DNA from: Ciona savignyi
Lineage: Eukaryota > Chordata > Ascidiacea > Phlebobranchia > Cionidae
Reading direction: 5' to 3'
NCBI GenBank assembly: GCA_000149265.1
Contig: CH003221.1
Coordinates: 1-64,000, forward strand
Length of the DNA stretch: 64,000 nt
Position 1 is the first letter of the stretch. The number at the start of each line of letters is the position of its first letter. A program made the position numbers and the translations under genes. The notes beneath the pieces were generated by a model. That model worked only from the letters and a program-made list of their open reading frames with translations. It did not search any database and was not told the DNA's origin. Positions 25,224-36,341 of the stretch are shown here, one piece after another.

Positions 25224-25295
25224 GTTTCCGCCCGGGTTCGAACCGGGGACCTTTCGCGTGTAAAGCGAACGTGATAACCACTACACTACGGAAAC
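25224..25295 (-). tRNA. tRNA-Val (UAC), mixed class
   Basis: Class B flanks and T-loop TTCGAAC, but the anticodon loop is class A (TTTACAC). This suggests gene conversion confined to the anticodon region. Confidence 0.91.
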
Positions 25296-25861
25296 CTATA
25301 TGTGAAATGCGTTTTTAAAGTTATTCTTTAGTGTCTTTTTTTCAAATTACTGTTTTGATGCAAAAGCACTTTGCACGTTTTGGCAAAGAAATCTGTTAAC
25401 GATTTCGTAAAAAAATTGTTCGGAAAATCGCAGTAGTGTGTATTAATGTGTTGCAATACTTTGCGAAGATGCAAGTGCATTTTATTGGACCTCACCAGCC
25501 ACTGCCATTTACGCCACTTATTAATCAGATAAATTTAATAATTTAACTTTGTATATCGAATGATCCAGCCTACAACTTTTCTTTATTAACAATTTGCATC
25601 ATTATCTGTAATTTGTTCACTTTTCGTTTTTAATACGATGTGTGATTTGTAAACGATCAGATATTTATTTTTTTAGTTAAATGGAATAATTTAAAAGTCG
25701 CCATTTCTGTGTCAAATGCCATCGCCACGTGGCGATGACTAGGTTAAAAGTCACCGCCACCTAGATTAAAATTTTAAGTTTTTGGATGTGCCATCAAAAT
25801 TATTTGATAATGGGCAGATTTTGATTCAACATGTATTTATTTGTAGTTGACTTCAAAATTT

Positions 25862-25933
25862 GTTTCCGCCCGGGCTCGAACCGGGGACCTTTCGCGTGTA
25901 AAGCGAACGTGATAACCAATACACTACGGAAAC
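25862..25933 (-). tRNA. tRNA-Val (UAC), class A/B recombinant
   Basis: Third copy of the recombinant seen at 8677 and 22774; stems pair. Confidence 0.88.
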
Positions 25934-26500
25934 CTATATGTGAAATGCGTTTTTAAAGTTATTCTTTAGTGTCTTTTTTTTCAAATTACTGTTTTGATGC
26001 AAAAGCACTTTGCACGTTTTGGCAATGAAATCTGTTAACGATTTCGTAAAAAAATTGTTCGGAAAATCGCAGTAGTGTGTATTAATGTGTTGCAATACTT
26101 TGCGAAGATGCAAGTGCATTTTATTGGACCTCACCAGCCACTGCCATTTACGCCACTTATTAATCAGATAAATTTAATAATTTAACTTTGTATATCGAAT
26201 GATCCAGCCTACAACTTTTCTTTATTAACAATTTGCGTCATTATCTGTAATTTGTTCACTTTTCGTTTTTAATACGATGTGTGATTTATAAACGATCAGA
26301 TAATTATTTTTTTAGTTAAATGGAATAATTTAAAAGTCGCCATTTCTGTGTCAAATGCCATCGCCACGTGGCGATGACTAGGTTAAAAGTCACCGCCACC
26401 TAGATTAAAATTTTAAGTTTTTGGATGTGCCATCGAAATTATTTAATAATTGGCAGATTTTGATTCAACATGTATTTATTTGTAGTTGACTTCAAAATTT

Positions 26501-26572
26501 GTTTCCGCCCGGGCTCGAACCGGGGACCTTTCGCGTGTAAAGCGAACGTGATAACCGCTACACTACGGAAAC
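26501..26572 (-). tRNA. tRNA-Val (UAC), class A
   Basis: All stems pair; D-loop GCGGTTATC. Confidence 0.92.
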
Positions 26573-27094
26573 GCATGCTTTAAAATATATCTTTAGCTAC
26601 TTTATTGTTTCTTTTCGAGTCCAAAGAAGAGAATTAAGGTGTGGCCCACGTATATCGTAGTAATCCGCAATCGAAGATTCAATCTTTTAATAGGTGGAAG
26701 TGCTTTTTGTTGTGCAGATCTAATTTGTTCATTTATCTAAGTTTTTACAGAAACCATGCCATGCGGCATATCTTTTCATTGAAATTCTTACATTAATTTC
26801 TAAAATTTTAGTAAAAATCTGTAAGTTAAAATCGAAATGTAAATAATATTTCATCTCATCAAGTTAAATTTATTAAATTATTTTTTAGGTAATCTTGGAA
26901 CTAAAAAGTCAGTAGCCATATCCTTTCGGTCATTCGATGAATGTTTCAGCGAACATGATTCTCGAATTCGCTTCCTATTCTTACGAAAATAGGATCTACC
27001 GACTGAGTTATCAAACGTTTAACGTTGTGAATATAAAGATTCCGTATGCACGGTAAAATTAATAATTTTTAATTATTATTGAAATTGCAAAATT

Positions 27095-27166
27095 GTTTCC
27101 GCCCGGGTTCGAACCGGGGACCTTTCGCGTGTGAGGCGAACGTGATAACCACTACACTACGGAAAC
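27095..27166 (-). tRNA. tRNA-Val (CAC), class B
   Basis: Clean copy; 5' flank variant gtgaattcg. Confidence 0.92.
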
Positions 27167-27736
27167 CTATATGTGAATTCGTTTTTAAAGTTATTCTTTA
27201 GTGTCTTTTTTTTCAAATTACTGTTTTGATGCAAAAGCACTTTGCACGTTTTGGCAAATAAATCTGTTAACGATTTCTTAAAAGAATTGTTCGAAAATCG
27301 CAGTAGTGTGTATTAATGTGTTGCAATACTTTGCGAAGATGCAAGTGCATTTTATTGGACCTCCACCCAGCCACTGCCATTTACGCCACTTATTAATCAG
27401 ATAAATTTAATAATTTAACTTTGTATATAGAATGATCCAGCCTACAACTTTTCTTTATTAACAATTTGCGTCATTATCTGTAATTTGTTCACTTTTCGTT
27501 TTTACTACGATGTGTGATTTATAAACGATCAGATATTTATTTTTTAAGTTAAATGGGATAATTTAAAAGTCGCCATTTCTGTGTCAAATGCCATCGCCAC
27601 GTGGCGATGACTAGGTTAAAAAAAGTTACCGCCACCTAGATTAAAATTTTAAGTTTTTGGATGTGCCATCGAAATTATTTGATAATGGGCAGATTTTGAT
27701 TCAACATGTATTTATTTGTAGTTGATTTCAAAATTT

Positions 27737-27808
27737 GTTTCCGCCCGGGCTCGAACCGGGGACCTTTCGCATGTAAAGCGAACGTGATAACCGCTACACT
27801 ACGGAAAC
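27737..27808 (-). tRNA. tRNA-Val (UAC), class A
   Basis: Loop TTTACAT (position 38 changed). The only other gene with this loop and the gttgatttc flank is 44596, which marks the two as allelic or duplicate copies. Confidence 0.9.
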
Positions 27809-28328
27809 GCATGCTTTTAAATATATATTTAGCTACTTTATGGTTTCTTTTCGAGTCCAAAGAAGAGAATAATGGTGTGGCCCACGTATATCGTAGTATT
27901 TTGCAATTGAAGATTCAATCTTTTAATAGATGGAAGTGCTTTTTTGTGCAGATGTAATTTGTTCATTTATGTAAGTTTTTACAGAAACCACCCCATGCGG
28001 CATATCTTTTCATTGAAATTCTTACATTAATTTCTAAAATTTTAGTAAAAATCTGTAAGTTAAAATCGACATGTAAATAATATTTCAACTCATCAAGTTA
28101 AATTTAATAAATTATTTTTTAGGTAATCTTGGAACTTAAAAGTCAGTAGCCATATCCATTCGGTCATTCGGTGAATGTTTCAGCGAACATGATTCTCGAA
28201 TTCGCTTCCTATTCTTACGAAAATAGGGTCTACCGACTGAGTTATCAAACGTTTAACGTTGGGAATATAAAGATTCCGTATGCACGGTAAAATTAATAAT
28301 TTTTAATTATTATTGAAATTGCAAAATT

Positions 28329-28378
28329 GTTTCCACCCGGGTTCGAACCGGGGACCTTTCGCGTGTGAGGCGAACGTA
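28329..28378 (-). pseudogene. Truncated tRNA-Val (CAC), end of array
   Basis: The 3' two-thirds of a class B gene (T arm, anticodon arm) run into unrelated single-copy DNA at gaacgta/ataattt. The D-arm and 5' acceptor strand are absent. Marks the array edge next to the C19orf12 homologue; the same junction is at 45197-45246. Confidence 0.9.
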
Positions 28379-29152
28379 ATAATTTAAGCATGTTTTTAAA
28401 TTCTTTCGGACGCAAAATTTTACCCTAAATACCCTAAATAGTCTGGATATTCAGGGCGGTGTGGCAACTGTAGATATTCTGCCATCGTGGAAAACACGAC
28501 AGCGGTTGTAGGGTTGGTTAATACCGTGGGGCCGACAAATACATGGTAGAGTTTTTCGAAATGTTTTTTAAAACGTTTTCAGTACTCTAAATATTTTAAG
28601 CCAATTAAACAACATATTTATTCCAGTATATTAAAAATCACCATTATAGATTACAAACACAAACTAAAATAATTTAATGCTAATTACTCTAATTTTAATT
28701 TGCAACATCTTAACAACGTACGGTTGAAACATTGCTGTAGAATTTTCACACAAGATGTCATTCTAGGGGAATTTCCCCGAATTATCCCCCTGGCCCATAA
28801 TGTACATATCTTGCACTAATACTTTTTTACTGCTATTAATGAATTAGAATGTTGATTTGTGGTTCATAACCAAAAACTTCAATTTTCCATTAAACATACC
28901 ATTATTGTTTAATTGAGTCTTTATCTCGAGCCTACTTGTAACATTGTAAATATGTTTTTATTCAAATCCAAACTCATGTGTCGTCAGTTCAAAAACCCTT
29001 TACGAACGTCTACGAATGCATTTGAAAAATTAACATTCTTAGCAATTCATAATGTAAGCAATAACAGTGTGTACGTTGAACAAAGCCAGCGAAAGCGGAA
29101 CTCCTGTTTCAATGTCAGGTTTGTAAGGAACAATCGCGCAAGATAGACCAAG
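28379..29152 (+). other. Upstream region of C19orf12 homologue, duplicate copy
   Basis: Non-repetitive sequence, almost identical to 45247-46021 with one base-count difference in a C run. A reading frame at 28913-29146 is in phase with the following gene but has no ATG start and ends at a TAG two codons before the true ATG, so I treat it as 5' leader. Confidence 0.6.
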
Positions 29153-29478
29153 ATGCCGCTACAAACCAATGATGTAATGCAGTTGCTGGTGACTTTAGCA
29201 CAAGAGGAAAATATCAAAGTGACGGTGACTCAGTCATTACGTGGTGGCCTACTTGCTGGTGTTGGTGCGTTTGCTGGTGGTTTAATTGGAGGGCCTGTCG
29301 GCATGGCAATTGGTGAGCTTAGTTTACTCTGTGATATTTATACTGTACCCCGTGCATGAAAAACATAAGAGGCGTTACCAACTGGAAAATAATAGACTTT
29401 GTAGCAAGTACCATAATGATTTGCTTTTTATTTCACAAATTACACACAAAAAGCTGCACAGAACATTGTAAACGACTA
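29153..29478 (+). pseudogene. C19orf12 homologue, exon 1 and start of intron (broken by gap)
   Basis: Coding exon 29153-29312 ends at the donor g/gtgagc, and the intron runs into the run of N at 29479. The sequence matches 46022-46347 almost base for base. There is no second exon before the next contig, which starts in tRNA-array sequence. Most likely this is the other allele of the gene at 46022 ending at a contig edge, rather than a second locus. Confidence 0.8.
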
Positions 29479-29578
29479 NNNNNNNNNNNNNNNNNNNNNN
29501 NNNNNNNNNNNNNNNNNNNNNNNNNNNNNNNNNNNNNNNNNNNNNNNNNNNNNNNNNNNNNNNNNNNNNNNNNNNNNN
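29479..29578. other. Assembly gap (100 N)
   Basis: Exactly 100 undetermined bases, a placeholder size. The left side is C19orf12 intron and the right side resumes in a tRNA-array spacer just after a class B gene end (gaaacctatatg). Confidence 0.98.
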
Positions 29579-30133
29579 GAAAACCTATATGTGAAATGCT
29601 TTTTTAAAGTTATTCTTTAGTGTCTTTTTTTCAAATTACTGTTTTGATGCAAAAGCACTTTGCACGTTTTGGCAAAGAAATCTGTTGCCGATTTCGTAAA
29701 AAAATTGTTCGAAAATCGCAGTAGTGTGTATTAATGTGTTGCAATACTTTGCGAAGATGCAAGTGCATTTAATTGGACCTCACCAGCCACTGCCATTTAC
29801 GCCACTTATTAATCAGATAAATTTAATAATTTAACTTTGTATATAGAATGATCCAGCCTACAACTTTTCTTTATTAACAATTTGCGTCATTATCTGTAAT
29901 TTGTTCACTTTTCGTTTTTACTACGATGTGTGATTTATAAACGATCAGATATTTATTTTTTAAGTAAATTTCAATAATTTAAAAGTCGCCATTTCTGTGG
30001 CAAATGCCTACTAGGTTAAAAGTCACCGCCACCTAGATTAAAATTTTAAGTTTTTGGATGTGCCATCGAAATTATTTGATAATGGGCAGATTTTGATTCA
30101 ACATGTATTTATTTGTAGTTGACTTCAAAATTT

Positions 30134-30205
30134 GTTTCCGCCCGGGCTCGAACCGGCGACCTTTCGCGTGTAAAGCGAACGTGATAACCACTACACTACG
30201 GAAAC
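30134..30205 (-). tRNA. tRNA-Val (UAC), class A
   Basis: G49 T-stem mismatch subfamily. Confidence 0.87.
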
Positions 30206-30725
30206 GCATGCTTTTAAATATATATTTAGCTACTTTAAGGTTTCTTTTCGAGTCCAAAGAAGAGAATAATGGTGTGGCCCACGTATATCGTAGTATTTTG
30301 CAATTGAAGATTCAATCTTTTAATAGGTGGAAGTGCTTTTTTGTGCAGATCTAATTTGTTCATTTGATCAAGTTTTTACAGAAACCATCCCATGCGGCAT
30401 ATCTCTTCATTGAAATTCTTACATTAATTTCTAAAATTTTAGTAAAAATATGTAAGTTAAAATCGACATGTAAATAATATTTCATCTCATCAAGTTAAAT
30501 TTATTAAATTATTTTTTAGGTAATCTTGGAACTTAAAAGTCAGTAGCCATATCCATTCGGTCATTCGGTGAATGTTTCAGCGAACATGATTCGCGAATTC
30601 GCTTCCTATTCTTACGAAAATAGGGTCTACCGACTGAGTTATCAAACGTTTAACGTTGGGAATATAAAGATTCCGTATGCACGGTAAAATTAATAATTTT
30701 TAATTATTATTGAAATTGTAAAATT

Positions 30726-30797
30726 GTTTCCGCCCGGGTTCGAACCGGGGACCTTTCGCGTGTGAGGCGAACGTGATAACCACTACACTACGGAAAC
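30726..30797 (-). tRNA. tRNA-Val (CAC), class B
   Basis: Clean copy with all stems paired. Confidence 0.93.
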
Positions 30798-31363
30798 CTA
30801 TATGGGAAATGCGTTTTTAAAGTTACTCTTTAGTGTCTTTTTTTCAAATTACTGTTTTCATGCAAAAAGCACTTTGCACGTTTTGGCAAAGAAATCTGTT
30901 AACGATTTCGTAAAAAAAATGTTCGAAAAATCGCAGTAGTGTGTATTAATGTGTTGCAATACTTTGCGAAGATGCAAGTGCATTTTATTGGACCTCACCA
31001 GCCACTGCCATTTACGCCACTTATTAATCAGATAAATTTAATAATATAACTTTGTATATAGAATGATCTAGCCTACAACTTTTCTTTATTAACAATTTGC
31101 GTCATTATCTGTAATTCGTTCACTTTTCGTTTTTACTACGATGTGTGATTTGTAAACGATCAGATATTTATTTTTTAAGTAAAATGGAATAATTTAAAAG
31201 TCGCCATTTCTGTGTCAAATGCCATCGCCACGTGGCGATGACTAGGTTAAAAGTCACGGCAACCTAGATTAAATTTTAAGTTTTTGGATGTGCCATCGAA
31301 ATTATTTGATAATGGGCAGATTTTGATTCAACATGTATTTATTTGTAGTTGACTTCAAAATTT

Positions 31364-31435
31364 GTTTCCGCCCGGGCTCGAACCGGGGACCTTTCGCGTG
31401 TAAAGCGAACGTGATAATCGCTACACTACGGAAAC
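31364..31435 (-). tRNA. tRNA-Val (UAC), class A, D-loop change
   Basis: The D-loop reads GTGTAGCGATTATC, replacing one of the two near-invariant loop guanines, so D-loop/T-loop contact would be weakened. Stems pair. Confidence 0.83.
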
Positions 31436-31966
31436 GCATGCTTTTAAATATTTATTTAGCTACTTTATGGTTTCTTTTCGAGTCCAAAGAAGAGAATTAT
31501 GGTGTTGCCCACGTATATCGTAGTATTCCGCAATCGAAGATTCAATCTTTTAATAGATGGAAGTGCTTTTTTTGTGCAGATAAAATTTGTTTATTTAATC
31601 AATTTTTTACAGAAACCATCCCATGCGGCATATCTTTTCATTGAAATTTTTACATTAATTTCTAAAATTTTAGTAAAAATATGTAAGTTAAAATCGACAT
31701 TTAAATAATATTTCATCTCATTAAGTTAAATTTATTAAATTATTTTTTAGGTAATCTTGGAACTTAAAAGTCAGTAGCCATATCCATTCGGTCATTCGGT
31801 GAATGTTTCAGCGAACATGATTCTCGAATTCGCTTCCTATTCTTACGAAAATAGGGTCTACCGACTGAGTTATCAAACGTTTAACGTTGGGAATATAAAG
31901 ATTCCGTATGCACGGTAAAATTAATAATTTCTAATTATTATTGAAATTGCAAAATTGTTTCCGCCC

Positions 31967-32038
31967 GGGTTCGAACCGGGGACCTTTCGCGTGTGAGGCG
32001 AACGTGATAACCACTACACTATGGAAACCTATATGAGA
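31967..32038 (-). tRNA. tRNA-Val (CAC), class B
   Basis: The last acceptor pair is A-C (actatggaaac); otherwise intact. Confidence 0.85.
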
Positions 32039-32594
32039 AATGCGTTTTTAAAGTTACTCTTTAGTGTCTTTTTTTCAAATTACTGTTTTCATGCAAAAAG
32101 CACTTTGCACGTTTTGGCAAAGAAATCTGTTAACGATTTCGTAAAAAAATTGTTCGAAAATCGCAGTAGTGTGTATTAATGTGTTGCAATACTTTGCGAA
32201 GATGCAAGTGCATTTAATTGGACCTCACCAGCCACTGCCATTTACGCCACTTATTAATCAGATAAATTTAATAATATAACTTTGTATATAGAATGATCTA
32301 GCCTACAACTTTTCTTTATTAACAATTTGCGTCATTATCTGTAATTTGTTTACTTTTTGTTTTTACTACGATGTGTGATTTATAAACGATCAGATATTTA
32401 TTTTTTAAGTAAAACAGAATAATTTAAAAGTCGCCATTTCTGTGTCAAATGCCATCGCCACGTGGCGATGACTAGGTTAAAAGTCACCGCCACCTAGATT
32501 AAAATTTTAAGTTTTTGGATGTGCCATCGAAATTATTTGATAATGGGCAGATTTTGATTCAACATGTATTTATTTGTAGTTGACTTCAAAATTT

Positions 32595-32646
32595 GTTTCC
32601 GCCCGGGCTCGAACCGGGGACCTTTCGCGTGTTAAGCGAACGTGAT
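32595..32646 (-). pseudogene. tRNA-Val (AAC) 3' part, interrupted by LINE
   Basis: T arm and anticodon arm of a class A gene. The anticodon loop is TTAACAC, i.e. anticodon AAC instead of TAC, the only such copy here. The gene is cut after ATCACG, and its 5' part lies 8.9 kb away at 41552-41577. Confidence 0.9.
32641..32646. repeat. LINE target-site duplication, left
   Basis: CGTGAT, repeated at 41552-41557 at the other end of the insertion. In uninterrupted genes it occurs once. Confidence 0.85.
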
Positions 32647-32663
32647 TTTTTTTTGTCTTTTGG

Positions 32664-32669
32664 TTTATT
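32664..32669 (-). terminator. LINE polyadenylation signal
   Basis: AATAAA on the minus strand, 9 nt before the A-tail that ends the insertion. Confidence 0.75.
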
Positions 32670-33019
32670 AACGATAACTCACGCTACACGAAAAAGAGAA
32701 CACAGCATCAAATTTACAATATACATATTTACATATTTACAAATGTACATATTTACAATTTACATACTAGAGAGTGTCAACCACGTGTTAACCACCACTA
32801 TTTGTAAAACACATGTTGTATGCCATATATTCATGCTACAGGGTCCCTAACCACAATTTGTATTTTATACACTGAGTATGTAGTTTGTTTCTGCAAGCAT
32901 AAACGCATGGGTCCCATAGTTAACAGACCAAACTTAATTTACAGTTTTAGTTGAATAAAGAATAAACGTTTTAAATTTACGAACATTTTACCACAAATGT
33001 TTTAAATTATAGCTTGTTT
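32670..33019. other. LINE 3' region, AT-rich
   Basis: No gene seen. Contains short repeats of tttacatatttaca (32700-32760) that recur at 34645-34690 on the far side of the tandem repeat. This suggests either simple-sequence expansion or that the intervening segment was inserted later. Confidence 0.5.
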
Positions 33020-34547
33020 TCAAGCGCTGTAGTAAAATAAAGCTAAATTTCCAAAACGGCCCGATTTAGTTTTTCATGATTTCAGGGAATTCCCCTGGGT
33101 TTGGTAGATAAGTTTCTGTTTTTACATAAGTGAGTCATGTTAAGTAACAATTCTTAAAGTTTTAATCCATTTTGTCGACTTCTTGTTGAAGATGTCATTG
33201 CGATATGGCATGTCTGCCACAATCAAAATTTAGGAACATATCTTTGTTTTCATGTAAATTAACCTAATTAAATGTTTTCTTTTTTTAATTGGCACAAAGT
33301 AAAATTTTATTAAAATTACAGCAGCCGTTCAAGTGCTATGCCCAAAAAATCTAATTTTTTAGAAAAAAATGTTTTGGTTTTTAACGTCTCAGGGGAATTT
33401 CCCTAGATTCATTACCCAAAATTTTGGTTTCTGCTTATCTAGATTATGTTCTGTTACAAATGTCAAATTTTTATTGCGATTTCATTACTCCTTTTGCTAG
33501 ATTTCGGGGCAACATGGCATGCTTGTCACAATCATAATTAGGGAACAAAATCCGATTTTTAGGGTATTTCCCTGGGTAATTTTTTTATTTCTTTTAAGTG
33601 TTAAATCAGTGACTAATGCACTTACATTCCACCAAATCTGATTCAAATTGTATCGGTCGTTCAAGCGCTATGCCCAAAAAGGCTATTTTTTTAGAAAAAA
33701 ATACCGTTTTGGTTTTAACGTCCCAGGGAAATTCCCCTAGATTTATCACCCAAAATTTTAATTTCTGCATATCTAGACCATGTTGTCCAACAAATCACCG
33801 AGTTTCATTGCGATTTCATTAACCCTTCTGGTAGATGTCGGGGCGACATAGCATGCCTGTCACAATTATCATTTAACAGCAAAAGTTTAATTTTTAGTGT
33901 ATTTCCCTAGGTAATTTTTTTATTTCTTTTAAGTGTTAAATCAGTGACTAGTGCACTAACATTCCACCAAATTTGATTCAAATTGGAGCAGCCATTCAAG
34001 CGCTATGGCCTAAAAAGCTATTTTTTAAAAAAAATATGACCGTTTTGGTTTTTAACGTCCAAGGGGAATTCCTCTAAATTAATTACCCAAAATTTCGGTT
34101 TCTGCATATCTAGGCCATGTTGTCTAAAAATCACCAAGTTTCATTGCGATTCCATTATTCCTTCTGGTAGATGTCGGGGCGCCATAGCATGCCTGTCACA
34201 ATTATCATTTAACAGCAAAAGTTTAATTTTTAGGGTATTTCCGTAGGTAATTTTTTTATTTCTTTTAAGTGTCTAAATCAGTGACTAGTGCACTAACATT
34301 CCACCAAATTTGATTCAAATTGGAGCAGCCGTTCAAGTGCTATGGCCTAAAAAGCTAATTTTTTAGCCAAAAATGGCCGTTTTGGTTTTTAACGTCCAAG
34401 GGGAATTCCCCTAAATTTATTACCCAAAATTTCGGTTTCTGCATATCTAGGCCATGTTGTCTAAAAAATCACCAAGTATCATTGCGATTCCATTATTCCT
34501 TCTGGTAGATGTCGGGGCGCCATGCCATGCCTGTCAAGCGTTTGACG
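33020..34547 (+). repeat. Tandem repeat of about 335 bp, 4-5 diverged copies
   Basis: The landmark ttcaag(c/t)gctatg lies at about 33328, 33661, 33990 and 34332, with a more diverged first copy near 33022. Each unit also carries aggggaattcccctaaat, tttctgcatatctagg and gtcggggcg blocks in the same order. Copies 3 and 4 are the most alike. No consistent reading frame. It lies in the 3' part of the LINE or in an element nested there. Confidence 0.8.
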
Positions 34548-34597
34548 AAAAAAAAAAAAAAAAAAGAAGAAAAAAAAAAAAAAAGAAAAAAAAAAAA
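34548..34597 (+). repeat. A-rich tract
   Basis: About 50 bases of A interrupted by a few G, directly after the last tandem-repeat unit and a small hairpin gtcaa-gcgt-ttgac. It could be the A-tail of a plus-strand retro-inserted repeat, or simple sequence. Confidence 0.7.
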
Positions 34598-34615
34598 CGG
34601 ACAAAAACAATATGT

Positions 34616-34637
34616 GTCCCATTTTTTCAAATGGGAC
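34616..34637. repeat. Short perfect inverted repeat
   Basis: Nine-base arms GTCCCATTT / AAATGGGAC around TTTC. A related atgggtcccat lies at about 32908, before the tandem repeat. Confidence 0.7.
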
Positions 34638-35038
34638 CCATAATTAAAACATTTACATATTTACATAATCACAATTTTACATATTTACATCGTTTCATAT
34701 TACGTTTCAGGATCGTTTTTGGAGTGACCAGATTTAATTAACAATTTTAAATATTAATTCGATTCCAGGTTCATTGAAGATATGTTTGTAGAAGAGTCGA
34801 AGAGGTGAAGTCTGCAATAAAGTTATTTGAGTTTAATCTGCAACGGGGAATTCTATTACTTGGAATATTTGGTAAGTGATTTTGATGTATATTGTTGCTC
34901 TATATTATTATATACGGAAAAGGGCGGATAAAAAGGAACAAAAATAATAACAGATAAGGAGAAAAAAAGATATTGAATTTAATATAATATGCCAGTGGAA
35001 GAAAGGGTGCTGTGGTTTCCGAATTATATTAAAAAATG
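34638..35038. other. LINE 3' untranslated part
   Basis: AT-rich, no gene seen. Includes tttacatatttac repeats and, further right, the sequence following the ORF2 stop. Confidence 0.5.
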
Positions 35039-35368
35039 TCAAAGGAGCATTTTAATTTGAATTTCTCCTTTGTATAGTCGTTTCCGAATTTGATTGAGAG
35101 TTGTTGGATATATTTCTTGAATTTGGTTTTCACCACCCAAAGCATGCGTTTTTTTGAATTGGTCGTTGTTCCATAAGTATTTATTTTCTAAGTCCAAAGT
35201 TTTCTTTTTATTTAGGATTTCTATTTTAAGAATGTTACATAGCTTTAATATGCATAGATTTTCATTTTGCTTATTGAAATCTATGTTATATAATAATAGG
35301 TTTGTGGAGCTCGCTATAGTTTTTGAATATTGGTAGTCGTTAGTTGGGGTTGGGTTGAAGCTTAACCC

Positions 35369-36341
35369 TGTCGTTCTAGCGAGCCGCGCTGTGGCCAAGG
35401 TTATCCTTTGAAACCACTGGACGCTTTGAACCACATAACGCTGCCTCCGTCTAATTCTCCTTAGTTTCGGAATCTAATTCAATGTCTCAGCATAAGGTTT
35501 ATTCTCCATCTTAGATACACACGTCATACAGTCATAGTTTCAGTATTCTAGTTAGTTTCGTTTTCGTTTTTTTATCTCTTCTTATCAACCACAATCGGTT
35601 ATATAGGAAACTCTTACGTGGATAGAAAAGTGCTCTGGGGCAATACAAAGCCACCAGACAGAACGTTTTAATTGTTCTGTGAAAATTACTCTTAACTGTT
35701 TACATGCGGAGAATAACATGTCAAAAAAACGATAATACACGCGGGAAGCAGCCAATAAAACAATTAAAACACGTAGAAGCTGACGTTGTCTTTTCCGTCG
35801 TCGAACAGGCGTTATACATATTATAATATACATAAAAGTATGCGGATGCAACAACGGTATGTCGTATACCGACATAATTGGCTGCTAGCGAAATCTAAAT
35901 GACGAAGGACGGTCTAAATTCACGATGCGATCAACGCATCTTCTAAATTCAACGTGCGGAGATAATCCATTGTATCGAGCGCAAAAATAATCTATTGTGC
36001 GTTTTTAGATATTCTGCATCGCATTTTTCCTTGGAGCCAAATCGCATATAAAAGACATCATTTCATCAGAGAGAGACACAGAGATGTCTAGGCTTACAGC
36101 ACTGTGTTCCAAATTCACAGTCTGTATAGCCTAGGCTCTGGTGCTCTCGAGGGCGGGAATACGCTTAACGTACCCTACAGCCCGTCCCCATTTATAAAAC
36201 TACGTAGCCGGTTATGCTTATATCTATTATCTTACTTGTACCGTTGCGTTATCGGAGTCAAACTGTAATAATAAAGTAAAACTGCTACCCGTCTACCTTG
36301 TAAAGTCAAATTTATTATATACAATAAGCAGCCGCTACAGG
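35369..36341 (+). mobile_element. Solo-LTR-like insertion in LINE ORF2
   Basis: About 970 bp starting TGTCG and ending CTACA, with LINE protein frame on both sides and none inside. It holds a TATA box (TATAAAAG, 36047-36054) and AATAAA at 36270-36275 about 220 bp later, the spacing expected for a plus-strand LTR promoter and polyadenylation signal. No internal gag/pol region, so it would be a solo LTR. I could not find a convincing target-site duplication, so exact ends are uncertain. Confidence 0.55.
36047..36054 (+). promoter_or_regulatory. TATA box of LTR-like element
   Basis: TATAAAAG, about 220 bp before AATAAA in the same orientation. Confidence 0.5.

Larger units (their letters stand above)
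1..28378 (-). repeat. Tandem tRNA-Val array, left block
   Basis: About 23 units of roughly 1.2 kb, each normally with two tRNA-Val genes on the minus strand separated by spacers of about 550 bp. Class A genes (anticodon TAC, T-loop TTCGAGC) are followed on the plus strand by gcatg. Class B genes (CAC or TAC, T-loop TTCGAAC) are followed by ctatatg. Downstream of each gene on the minus strand a TTTT run lies within about 5 nt, a suitable Pol III terminator, and the complement of the base 3' of the gene gives discriminator A. Spacer sequence is nearly identical from unit to unit, indicating recent homogenisation. Short reading frames of 60-108 codons recur in every unit but run through the tRNA genes and have no family resemblance, so I do not call them coding. 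Confidence 0.93.
29579..32646 (-). repeat. tRNA-Val array, middle block
   Basis: Two and a half units of the same array, ending where the LINE interrupts a tRNA gene. Confidence 0.92.

Noticed and set aside
1..28378. CRISPR-like reading of the regular repeats
   Set aside because: Repeats are 1.2-kb units with tRNA genes in an animal genome, not short direct repeats with unique spacers.
28913..29146. 77-codon frame in phase with C19orf12 exon 1 (also 45782-46015)
   Set aside because: No ATG at its start, and a TAG separates it from the gene's ATG; treated as 5' leader.
498..33000. Recurring 60-108 codon frames in every array unit (both strands)
   Set aside because: They cross tRNA genes, repeat because the units repeat, and show no domain or codon signature.
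35585..35875. 96-codon minus-strand frame inside the LTR-like segment
   Set aside because: No domain, opposite to the LTR promoter direction, and the segment has no other coding signal.
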